From Cryphonectria parasitica EP155 (taxonomy: Eukaryota > Ascomycota > Sordariomycetes > Diaporthales > Cryphonectriaceae), in assembly GCF_011745365.1 (NCBI RefSeq), contig NW_024468910.1, positions 4,740,068-4,804,067 on the forward strand: a DNA stretch of 64,000 bases, read 5' to 3'. How positions within the stretch are numbered: position 1 is the stretch's first letter; every line of letters starts with the position of its first letter. Both the position numbers and the translations under genes were made by a program. Shown here piece after piece: positions 22,290 through 31,800 of this stretch. The notes below the pieces were generated by a model. That model was not told where the DNA came from. It saw only the letters and a list, made by a program, of their open reading frames with translations, and ran no database searches.

Positions 22290-24139
22290 ATTTTATTCTG
22301 CTATTAATATAGTTTCGAGAGCTGTTTGCTAGTAGCTTAATATATGCATTATTATATCTTATTTCAAGAACTTCTCGGAATCTAATGCTAGATTTCTTAA
22401 TAATTTGAATAATCTATTCCTATTCTTATACTAGAAACTATTTGTATTTAACTTTTTCCGAAAAATATAGCTTATAGCTATAGCTAATATATAAGATTCA
22501 AGCAGTTTTATAATAATCTTAATATATATAATCAATTCTAGAATCTTTATACTAAACTAATTCTATACTATAAATAAGAATATAGATAAAGAATTTTCTA
22601 AAGCTAAGTTTATATATTATATATTCTATATTATATATAAGAATATAGTAATATATGCTAGCGAAATCGAATATATTGCAAAGTATTGCTAAGTCTGCTT
22701 TGCTAAGATTAGCAGTTTCTAATAAACTGCTAATAAGCTCTAATAAACTATTTAGTTGCTTATTAGAAAATATTTCTTTAAATGCTTATAAGAATTGTTC
22801 TATCTATTATTATTTATAGTATTTCAAGGAATATCTTTCTTTATTATTTTCTCTGAAAGCTAATTCTTTTTCAAAGATACTGGAGTAATCTGAGTTGCTA
22901 TTATTCAGAACTATATTATAGATTAATTTCTTTCTTTCTATTGCTAGTTGCTTAATCTTTCTTTATAATGCTTTCGAAAACTATTCTAAGCTTTTCTTAC
23001 TTAAGAGATATATTAAGTAGTTATTATTATAGCAGAATATTCAGCTGAAACTTCTGTAATCAACAGAATTCAATACTTGCTTTAAGAGAATATTTTTGCT
23101 TAGCTAATTAGATTATTATATTTGTATTATATTGAGCTATTATTCTTCGGAAATAGATTTTTATTATTAAAGCTTTTTAAGCTAGTAACAATCTTATGCA
23201 ATATAGCTTAGTTTATTGCAGTTATAATAATTCTGATTATATATTTTCCTTATAGTTGCATTTAATTCTATAAGTTTAGCATAAGTATTTTCACTCTATA
23301 TTATGTTCTGTTAAAAGCTTTTATTCTAGCTTCGGAATTGGAACTTTTTGCTAGTATTTAGCTGCAATCATTATATAGATTAGCTTTCTTCCTTCTTAAA
23401 CTTCTCTATCTGTTATTTATAGAAATGATTATTAATTCTAATTACTATATTTGTAAATATTGCAAAGTTATCAAGCTAATCTTGCTTAAAAATCTTATTC
23501 TTAATATTATTCTTTAGTTCTTAATAGTAATAGTTAATAAGATTCTTATCTTTCTATAGTAATTATATTATAAGTTATTTGAACTTTACTATATATACTA
23601 AAGCTAATTTAGCTTATTGCAATTCCATTAACTGCTAAGCTATAATATATTTCTTATTAGAATTATTAAAAGTTTTCTTAATAGCTTTTTCGAAGCTTGC
23701 AAAGAAATCAAATATTTCCTTAATGCTTTTAGTACATACATTGAGATTATTAGTATATTCCAGATAACTACAAAAAGCGAGCTTATATTAGATAAGAGCA
23801 TTCTTCTCAAGATATATTTCAGCAAGAATTGTTTTCTCAAATTTCATAGTAAACTAAGATGCATTATACAAGAAGTAAGCTTTGCAGTAAATAAGGAATT
23901 CTTGAAAGAGTTTCTGAGTACTGTTATATATAATAAGCTTATTCATCTTATAGCTTCTATAAGTAGAGATATGAGAATTATGCTGAATTTGTTTCTGCTA
24001 AGCTTGAATAATATTCTTCTGCTATTGCTAGCTTAGCTGAAATTCTTTAATACATTAAGTAAGAAGGCAGATCTAGCTGATCAGATTTTTCTACATGAAT
24101 TGGTATAAGAACGAGAAAGAGATTTCTAGAGTTATTATA
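22290..24139 (-). pseudogene. C gag remnant
   Basis: Reverse complement aligns with A and B gag, including the knuckle region (near 23230) and the IYNSNQ-type capsid segment near 23920-23945. Heavily interrupted by stops. Exact ends are approximate. Confidence 0.65.
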
Positions 24140-24195
24140 TTCTGTATTATTCAAGAGAATAATACTGAATTATTCTTGAATAAGAGTTATTAAAA

Positions 24196-24668
24196 TGTAA
24201 TAAATGCATTGCAATATCTGAAGATCTGAAGTATACAAAAGATTTATGCTAATAAGAGCAGTATTAAAGTAGAATCTACTGAATACGGAATATAATTATA
24301 ATTTGTATAAGTACTAATTATTTACTTTTGAAGCTATTCAAGTATATAATAAATGAATACTTAGATTAATAACTGAAGAGCTATATTCTGATAGTTTATC
24401 TAGTAATAATAAATATATTCTTATATATTCAGCTCTTCAGTATAAGTTGATAGAGTTGATTATTAACTTCTTCGACTGCTTAATAGAGTTGGTTATTGAC
24501 TTTTTCAACTGATTAACAGAGTCGATCGTCGACTTCTTTGACTGTGCAACTATTATAATCCTAACTCTGGTTATGTAATACTGTCTGTTGTCCGATACTG
24601 AGTTGCGATATCTGGTCCTTTGTTGGCAGGGTCTTTCCCGTGACCTGCATGCTGGATGGGTTATAACA
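24196..24668 (-). repeat. 5' LTR of C
   Basis: 473 bp, on plus TGTAATAAATGC...GGTTATAACA, i.e. minus-oriented TGTTATAACC...TTACA. Its U3 differs from other copies: three imperfect repeats of GAGTTGATTATTAACTTCTT type (24445-24545), then a better preserved, GC-richer end (24545-24668). TATATAAG core conserved (plus CTTATATATTC near 24420). Confidence 0.88.
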
Positions 24669-27387
24669 TATTAGCATAACTACTATCGCTAAATCCTATT
24701 AAATTTAATTCAATAGAATCTTTATTATATAGATTATAGCAAATACCTAGATTCGGTTTATTTACTAAATAGCCCCATATACGATTTAAAGCATTTCAGT
24801 GTTCTTTTGAAGGATTTGATATAAACCTTGAGCATAGATTAACCTCATATGTTATATCAGGTCTAGTTTTCATAGCTAAATATAGTAATGCACCTATTTG
24901 TTGTTGATATAGTTTTATATCATCAGCATTTGCCTGTTTATTTGATTTACGAAGTTTTAAATTCGTTTCAACAGGTGTATTAAATCTTTTCGAATGCTGT
25001 TTATTAAACCTTTCTATACACTTTTTAGTATATTTAGTTTGGTGCATTTTTAGTATATTGTTTTCCTTATTTATTTCTATTTCCATGCCTAGGAAATTAG
25101 TAGGAATTCCCATATACTGAATTTTCATATCAATATTAGCTTTATTAGCTATTTCTTTTATCTTATTGATATTAGGTTCCAGCATTATTATATTGTCGAT
25201 ATGGCATAGTAGAATAATCTTTTCTTTTTTATTCAAAAAACAGCCTTAGTCGTATTTTGATTCAATAAAACCCTACTTTTCTAAGCTTGTTTTTAGATAT
25301 TTATACCATAGCCTAGGCGATTGCTTTAGACTATATAATGCTTTAGCTAATTTACAGACCTTATTTTCTAAGCTTGGTTTTTCAAATCCAATAGGTTGAA
25401 TAGTATATATTTCTTGGTCTATTTTAGCATGTACGAAAGCGTTTTTCACATCGTACTATAAAAAGTTCCAATTGAAATATAAGCTAATTATAAACGCTAG
25501 TCTATAAGTTTCGCTTCTGCAGGTCGTACTAAAGGTTTCTAAATAATCTATACCTAATATTTGATTAAAACCTTGTATAACCCAACGGGATTTATAACGA
25601 ATAATATTTCCAAATTCGTCTGTTTTATATTTATAGACCCAACGCTCCCCTAGCGTTTTAAAGCCTTTTGGTAAATCAACTAATTCCCAGGTATATTGCT
25701 TTTCTAATTCATCTACTTCAGCTTTCATAGATAGAAGCTATTCAGCAGCTTCTTTGCTAAATATAGCTTGTTTATAAGTAGATAGTTCTTTATTTGTATT
25801 TGTTATACAAATAAGTGCATTTAATTCATCGATATCGTTTAATTCAGTAATATTTTCTATATTACTATTTTTCAAAGCAATATTAGCTATTTCACTATAC
25901 TTTTTAGTAATTGCTGTTTCTGAGTTATTATAACGGTTTTTATTACTAAAAGAAGAGGTTTGTAAAGATAGCTCGTCTGGTAATTCGATTTTGCTAATAG
26001 CATTATTAACTATTGACCTGTTTTGCAATTTAGTTAATAATTCACTATTTAGCATATTATTATTAGCTTTATTTGTATAATAATTTAAGAAAGCTGTTTT
26101 CTATTATTTTTATATCTCGAATCCATATAGGCTAGCTGCGTTTTAAATCCCAGATTTTATAATTCGCATTATTTTCATCATAGCTTATCAATAGACCTAA
26201 AGAAGCCTTTGGTTCTATTTTAGCGCCTTCATAAGGCCCTTTTAGTTTATAATATATTAGGCTACCAAAAACCTTTATATTACTTATATTTGGTTTATTT
26301 TTATTTTTCAATTCAAAAGGTGTTTTAAAACCTATAGTTGAATGTAATGTACAGTTATATAAGTAACAAGCTGTTATTACTGCTTCCTCCCATAAGAATA
26401 AAGATAGATTAGCATTTAATAATAAAGCTCTTACTTTATTTAGTAAAGTTCGATTTATTCTTTCTATAGCCCTATTTTGCTGTAGCGTATAAGGCGAAGA
26501 TTTTTGGTGTATTATACCAGCATTATTTAATGCTAGTTGAAATCGTTTATTTACGAATTCAGTACCATTATCGCTTGCAAATCGCTTTATTTTATTCGTA
26601 CACTGATTTTCAGCTATAGCTTTAAACTTATTAAAAGCTATAATAGCTTCATCTTTTGACTTTAATAGTTCAATTTCAAGGTATTTAGTTTTTTCGTCTA
26701 GAAATGTTATAAAGTACTTATATTTGTTATAAGTAGGTGAGCTTATTAGCTCACATATATCAGAACTAATTTTTTCTAAATATTGGCTTGCTTTAAGCGA
26801 ATTAGAAAACTTATTTATATTTTGTGTTATATTTGCTTTATAGCATATTTCACAGTTAGATAGTTTATCTATATCAGATATTTTCATCTGTTTATTTTGT
26901 ATATTAAGCTTATCTGTATTAGCTATTAATTTACCAATAGCCTTTTTATTTATATGGCTGAATCTTTTGTGTAATAATTCTATTTTACTTATTTCTTTTG
27001 ATTCGTTTAGTACTAAAACTTTCTTTAGTAATTTAATAGGCTTAATAGGTAAATAGTATAGATTACCTATCTTTTCACCAATAGAAATAGTTTTCATATT
27101 TTTAAACAGTATTATTATATTATTATTAAAATAACTACTAATATCTTTAGATAAATAACCTTGTGATATTAAATTAATACCTATTTCTGATATATAATAG
27201 CAATTATTTAATAGTAATAATTCTTTTGAATTAATAAACTAAACTAAAACAGTACCAACGCTTTTTATATCCGATTTCTTTGCTTCTCTCCAGCTTACAG
27301 TTTTATTACATACTGTAAAGGTTCGGAATAACGATCTATTGTATATTATATTTCGTTCAGCTGCTGAATCTATTATAAAATTAGCAT
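24669..27387 (-). pseudogene. F Copia pol: protease, integrase, RT, partial RNase H
   Basis: Protease: NFIIDSAAERNII (27387-27340) with DSAA for DSGA. Integrase (26132-27097, 321 codons open): HHCC zinc region ending NCEICYK, catalytic residues visible as SDI, SDNGTEF and RAIERINRT, then YNCTLHSTIGFKTPFEL, a conserved Copia segment. A one-base frameshift near 26075-26085 separates it from the RT block. RT: YTWELVDLPKGFKTLGERW, ETFSTTCRSETYRLA, then HIDNIIML, where YVDD is usual, so one catalytic Asp is Asn. GALLYLAMKTRPDITY and the RNase H start GFSDSS follow. Stops at about 25735, 25455, 25240 and in the protease tail. Confidence 0.9.
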
Positions 27388-27710
27388 TGAACCAGAACTA
27401 GAGCGCTGTCGCCCTTGAAAGGGAAAAAGGGACGAACAGCTGCCGAAGCAATGGGCAAGGGCTCGTGCAACCCAAGCGTGCCTGTACAGATGAGGACAGC
27501 AAACTAAGGCCACACGGGCACAAGAACAGGGTGAAAAACCTGTCTTAGACCTGTCCAGAGGGTTCAAAATTGAAAAGAAGAGAAAAGGATGCTTTTTTTG
27601 TTGCTTGTAGCTAAAGAATTTGAAAAGTGGGTGGTATCCTTTATATGTATGAGGACTCTTGACCCACTGTACTCCATGTCCCACGGACTACCACCCTGGC
27701 CACCACAACA
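27388..27710 (-). mobile_element. Insert N, 323-bp solo-LTR-like element in F
   Basis: GC-richer block between gag and protease of F. On plus it begins TGAACCAGAACTAG and ends CCACCACAACA (TG...CA); read on minus it is TGTTGTGGTGG...CTGGTTCA. Flanked by GCAT (27384-27387 / 27711-27714); if the terminal A is excluded, by the 5-bp AGCAT. A TATA-like CATATAAAGG lies on minus near 27640. No RIP-type AT drift, so younger than its host or a low-copy family. Could also be another short non-autonomous element; no matching internal region is in the window, and its strand is uncertain. Confidence 0.7.
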
Positions 27711-28912
27711 GCATAATAGTTCTTTTTCGTGCAATTAGTATCAAATATCTTTATTGCTTGTATTTCAGCTATAGACGAATTTATTCGTTCAATAGTTCGC
27801 TCTAATTTTATAATAGTATTATTATTAGCGTTGTTTTTCGTGGTAATATTTACCTGAGGAGAATAATCGCTTATTAGATCAAAGTTTATATTCAGGTTCA
27901 TTTCTTCAACAGTTGAAAAATCTTCCTGAATTTCAGTTGATTTATTAATTTCAGCTTGCGCTGTAATTAAATTATCAACATTATTTTCCCTTGATTGACG
28001 AGCAATATTGATCTGACGGCTTTTTGGATTCAAGGGTTTATTTTCCTTGTTTTGAATCGAATTAGGATCTCTTGTTGAATTCCAGCCTTTAGAAGCTTTA
28101 TCTGGAAATAGATAAAAACAGTCCCTTGTATTATGAGTAGGTAAATTGCAATGCTTGCAATATTTCCCCTTAGTCTTTTTCCAAGGCTTTTTAATAATTC
28201 GATTGTTTTTATTCTTTTTATTCAAGTTATTTTTACTTGAAGTAAAAAGAATCTTTTTCGTATTCGTGCTGATTCTTTTAGATTCGTCTAACAGAGTGGC
28301 TATAAGCGTAGTAGTTGTATACGCGCTAGGATCAATTCGGCATTGTTGAATAACTGACGAAATAAAGTTGTTATATTCGTCTGGAAGGCTTTCGAGAATC
28401 CAAGTTAGGACTAATTCGTCAGATAAATTTATATCCCTTGATTTTAGTTTATCTAAAATCCGTTTAATCGAGTTAACGAATTTTTCCATTAGCTCTTCGT
28501 ATTGTAAGATAAAAAACTCCTTACAAACTAGAAACGTTAAAGTAAATTCTTTAGGATTATATAAATATTCTAATTCTTTCCAAATATCGTATGCTGTTGA
28601 TAAATGTTGAATTTGTTGTAAAGAATCATCTTCTATTAGAAGAATAATTAGGTTTTTTGCTGTTATATCTTCCTGAGCTGTTGGTATAATCGCACTTCGT
28701 ATTTCTGATGCTTCTTGTAAAAGATCTATAGATGAATTTTCGTCTTCTTCATCATTTAGTTCTTCAGCTCTATTAATTAGGGTATATTTTCGAAGAATAG
28801 CGTTATAGATCTTTTTCTAGCGTAAGGTGCTTTTGGTGCGAATAGCCCAGGGAATATAGTTTTCCTCGCTCTTAAGACGAGCAAAAAGCGTGCGAAGTTC
28901 GGAAGTCGCCAT
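27711..28912 (-). pseudogene. F Copia gag
   Basis: Starts ATG at 28912 (MATSELRTLFARLKSEENY), with one in-frame TAG at codon 32 (28817-28819; probably CAG). Then open for over 350 codons to the N insertion. UBN2/gag-like region: LSTAYDIWKELEYL, SIKRILDKLKSRDINLSDE, LTWILESLPDEYNNFISSV. CCHC knuckle CKHCNLPTHNTRDC (near 28155-28110). After ANNNTIIKLERTIERINSSI it runs into N at 27710. One readable stop in 1.2 kb contrasts with the neighbouring Gypsy gags. Confidence 0.88.
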
Positions 28913-29397
28913 TTTACTATTTTAATAAAATAGTATATTTTTCTTTTTTAGAAAAATAGTTATTCGATATATAATAATATATTATACTATTATATAGTTA
29001 ATCAATATATTATATTGACTTAATTTTCTTATATCGATCAAATCGATAGAGAAAAAGTGAGATTTTGCAAAAAGTGCGTAATCGTTCGAATTGGCTTAAG
29101 ATGCAAAACTTTAGTTGCAAAGTCGATTTTTGCAACCAATAAAATAGATAGATAAAATCTGTCAAGATAGTATATATACTATTTTATACTATTAATATAT
29201 TATATTAATAGATTTTGGTTTCGAAAAGGGAATAGTTCGAAAAAGTTGAAAAGTAATTGTTTTTCGAATCTTAGTTGAATGTGAACTAATTTTCACAAAT
29301 AGGTAAAATCTGTTGAAAAAGGAATGAAAAAAGAGTAGATAGAAGGGTTTTTCAACAAATATAAGATAAATAAGGTATTTCCCGAATTATAGCAAAT
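28913..29397 (-). other. F 5' leader (untranslated)
   Basis: 485 bp between primer site and gag start. Very AT-rich, with palindromic stretches (TTTACTATTTTAATAAAATAG at the gag end; TATATTATA clusters 28970-29020). No ORF seen. Probably the RNA leader carrying packaging signals; inference from position only. Confidence 0.6.
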
Positions 29398-29411
29398 CCG
29401 GGCTCATAACC
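29398..29411 (-). other. Copia primer binding site, initiator-tRNA-Met half type
   Basis: Read on minus: GGTTATGAGCCCGG, directly after the LTR end. Its complement, CCGGGCTCATAACC, is the anticodon arm of initiator tRNA-Met (CAT anticodon). This is the half-tRNA priming known for Drosophila copia and yeast Ty5. Confidence 0.75.
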
Positions 29412-29898
29412 TCAAAAGGTAGTAGTAGGAAGAGGGAAATACTAGTTAGTTGAAATAGTTAATAGTTGGTTGAAAGGCTTGATTGAATTGCTTGATACTA
29501 TATTTCTATCTTAAATTAAGAAGGAAATATACAGACTATTTATCTTTGAATTTCTTTCAATAGAAATTTACTAATTCAACTGATTTGTTTATTTCTTTAT
29601 TATTAGTTAAATTATAACATTCTTTATTTATTTATACATTCTTTGTTTAATTAGTTTCAATTTAGATTTTCAAATAACATTTAGTTACTGGAATTGAAAT
29701 AGCTTGTTATCTAATTTCAATAGGAATTTTATCCTATAGTTATTTGTTTGTTTAATTTAAATAAGAATGTTTGAATTAAAGTAATTAGCTGAAATTCCTT
29801 TTCGGAGCTTTTACTCCTTAGTCTATAGTTTAAACTTTTATATGAAAAGTTTATTCTTTTTATTAGAGATAGTTACTATTGGAAATAGTAAACTAATA
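29412..29898 (-). repeat. 5' LTR of Copia F
   Basis: 487 bp, read on minus TATTAGTTTACTATT...CTACCTTTTGA. The end is fixed by the primer site, the start by alignment with solo LTR M (38975-39520, opposite orientation), which has its own target duplication. Confidence 0.85.
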
Positions 29899-30630
29899 AA
29901 GATAGTTAACTTTCTAAATATGGAAATAACTCTTCGCAGATTTTATAAGAAGTTTTGCATTCTAAAGCATTTATAATACTATTTCTATATACTTCTTATA
30001 TTCTTTCAGTATTCAAGAATAAATAAGAATATTATTAAGATATGCAATAATAAACTAATTAAGATATTTATATAGAATATAATTGATTATTTCTTGAAAT
30101 AAAGCTAAAATATTTGTTAAATCAAAGAATATAATTAAATACTTATAATATTTATAGTATATTCTGAAAGCAGTTTTCTATTTCTTTTCTTTCTTTATTC
30201 TAATTAGATTATAAGCTTCTTTAAGATTTAAAGCTATAAATTATTATATTTCTTATAATCTATTTTATAGCTTTTTAATAAATAATAATAAATATTAGTT
30301 TTTAATTATAATATTATTAAATTATTTATAATTAATATATAGCTTAAGCTTATTATTTTTCTTAGATATAAATAGAATAAGATATTCTGCTAATAATTGT
30401 AATAATTATATATATTTTTTCTTAAGATTCTTATTAAGATATTTTCTAAATGCTTCAAATTATACTTTATCTAATTTATAAATAAAAAAAAACTTAGATT
30501 ATTTTTCTTTTTATAGTAGAATCTTATAATTATATAAGCTATATTCTAATAATTCTATATTCAATTCTTCTTGAAATAATTTCTTAAATTTATAATATTT
30601 TTATAATATATTTATAAGTATTAATTCTAA
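29899..30630 (-). mobile_element. Gypsy G fragment 1 (RT N-terminal region)
   Basis: Minus-strand sequence collinear with H 33955-34648: RT palm and the region between protease and RT. Left edge abuts the F LTR, right edge the H LTR. Last five bases TCTAA (30626-30630) form the H target duplication. Dense stops. Confidence 0.8.
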
Positions 30631-31075
30631 TATAATGAGCACTGCAGCAATCCGAAGATTCCAAAGTATACAAAGGGGGTTTATGCTAATAAGAGCGGTA
30701 TCAAAGTGCTAAGTCCTTGAATACAGAACTGTACAAGTCTCAGTAAGTAATACAAGTATTTACTGCTTTTGAAGCTATCAGAGTAGAGAGTAATCTAATA
30801 CTTAGATTAGTAACTGAAGAGCTATATACAATGATCTATCTAGTTGGTAATGAACGTATTCTTATATATCCAGCTCTTTGTTGTAGCTTATCTGGCTTAT
30901 TATGATTCGTGATCTGTGTTGTGATGATTCAGTGAGTGGCTTACTTGCTTCGTTGTGATCCAACCCTAATCCTTGCTTACGTAATTCTGGGTGGTTGTTC
31001 GATGTTGGGTTATGATATCTGGTTCTTTGTAGGCGGAGCCTGTTTCGTGATCTGCATGTTGAATGGGTTATAATA
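30631..31075 (-). repeat. 3' LTR of H
   Basis: 445 bp; plus strand TATAATGAGCACTGC...GGTTATAATA. U3 of H type (GTGATCTGTGTTGTG, CAGTGAGTGGCTTACTTG; 30895-30970), unlike other copies. Purine tract reversed at 31076-31088 (TTATCTCTCTCCT). Confidence 0.92.
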
Positions 31076-31167
31076 TTATCTCTCTCCTATTAGTCGTTGT
31101 TCTCAACGTACTTCCGTAAGTTTCCTGGTAAGCTGTTCGTAGGTCTGGTCATGCCTTCCTAATTGAG

Positions 31168-31787
31168 ATGTCGAACAGAATCGAAAAGTCCCTTTCTCGA
31201 AAATCCGAATAACGCCTTCAGCTTTCTTTGACTATCGATCTTCAGAATTTCGAAATTATGCTTTGTTCTTTCTATATCTTAAAGAGGTTGGAGTGTAAGA
31301 TAATAGAAGATACTAAAAGGTATTTCTGTTATATTTGCTGGGGTTGTTCCTGCAATGGTTTCAGTATTCCAGTGAATGCTTGTGAGTTTGTTCTTCTTCT
31401 GAATTCTTCCTTGTTTGCCTTCTGATTCTTATGATAGTATTTCGTATTACTATTAAACTTGATTGCTTAGATCGGGAGGAGTTGGATGCGGAGGAAGTTC
31501 TTCTTAAGCTCCAGTTCAAATTGGGCAAGGCAACGGCCCGTTTGGTGCGTTTGCGGAAACAGAAACGTTCCCTGCGTAATCGTAGCGCGAAGATAGTTAG
31601 TCAGGATCTGCATTCCCTGGATGAGCTGGAGAAGAAGGAGCGTTGGGAGGAGGATGCTCGGCGTGCTGCTGAATCTGAGGCTGTGGCTGAGGCTCAGTCT
31701 TGGGGCGCTCTCGATGTGGTGGATTGGGACAGCATTTTGGGTGGAGTTGTGGCGTCTGATTCTCGCCCTGAGGTGAAGAGGTCTTAA
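31168..31787 (+). pseudogene. Antisense accessory gene of H, probable two exons
   Basis: Opposite to H pol. Starts MSNRIEKSLSRKSE (ATG 31168), has one stop TAA (31210-31212), then a Cys-rich segment (CYICWGCSCNGFSIPV, 31330-31377). The phase changes before the second half, which is an uninterrupted 118-codon frame (31431-31787). A candidate intron, GTGAGT (31382) to CTTAG (31470), 89 bp, joins the phases exactly; removing it gives about 176 codons. Exon 2: EELDAEEVLLKLQFKLGKA, RLRKQKRSLRNRSAKI, DELEKKERWEEDARRAAESE (coiled coil), then VVDWDSILGG near the C-terminus. Ends 13 bp from the pol stop (31801). GC-rich and nearly RIP-free. Function unknown. Confidence 0.72.
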
Positions 31788-31800
31788 GTAGTGGTTTCTG

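Larger units (their letters stand above)
22195..24668 (-). mobile_element. Gypsy C, 5' part (gag and 5' LTR)
   Basis: Minus-strand continuation of the fragment at 6864-7297. The gag/pol junction reads ATGATAGCA on minus at 22291-22283. Gag lies at about 22290-24139, then leader, then LTR. The right edge abuts the RNase H of Copia F at 24669, so C inserted into F; the flank after the LTR is TATTA. The other end of C lies outside the window. Confidence 0.82.
24669..29898 (-). mobile_element. Ty1/Copia element F (3' end displaced by C)
   Basis: Minus-strand Copia element: 5' LTR 29412-29898, tRNA-type primer site 29398-29411, leader, gag, protease, integrase, RT, start of RNase H. Domain order PR-IN-RT-RH is Copia, unlike the surrounding Gypsy elements. 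Cut at 24669 by C in the RNase H sequence GFSDSSYAN; the remainder and 3' LTR must lie beyond the left end of C. Broken by N, a few stops and one frameshift, but far less RIP-mutated than the Gypsy copies. Inserted in the RT region of Gypsy G. Confidence 0.9.

Noticed and set aside
27373..27684. 103-codon minus frame in insert N
   Set aside because: It spans almost the whole solo-LTR-like insert and crosses into the F protease; no domain. More likely chance openness in GC-richer DNA.
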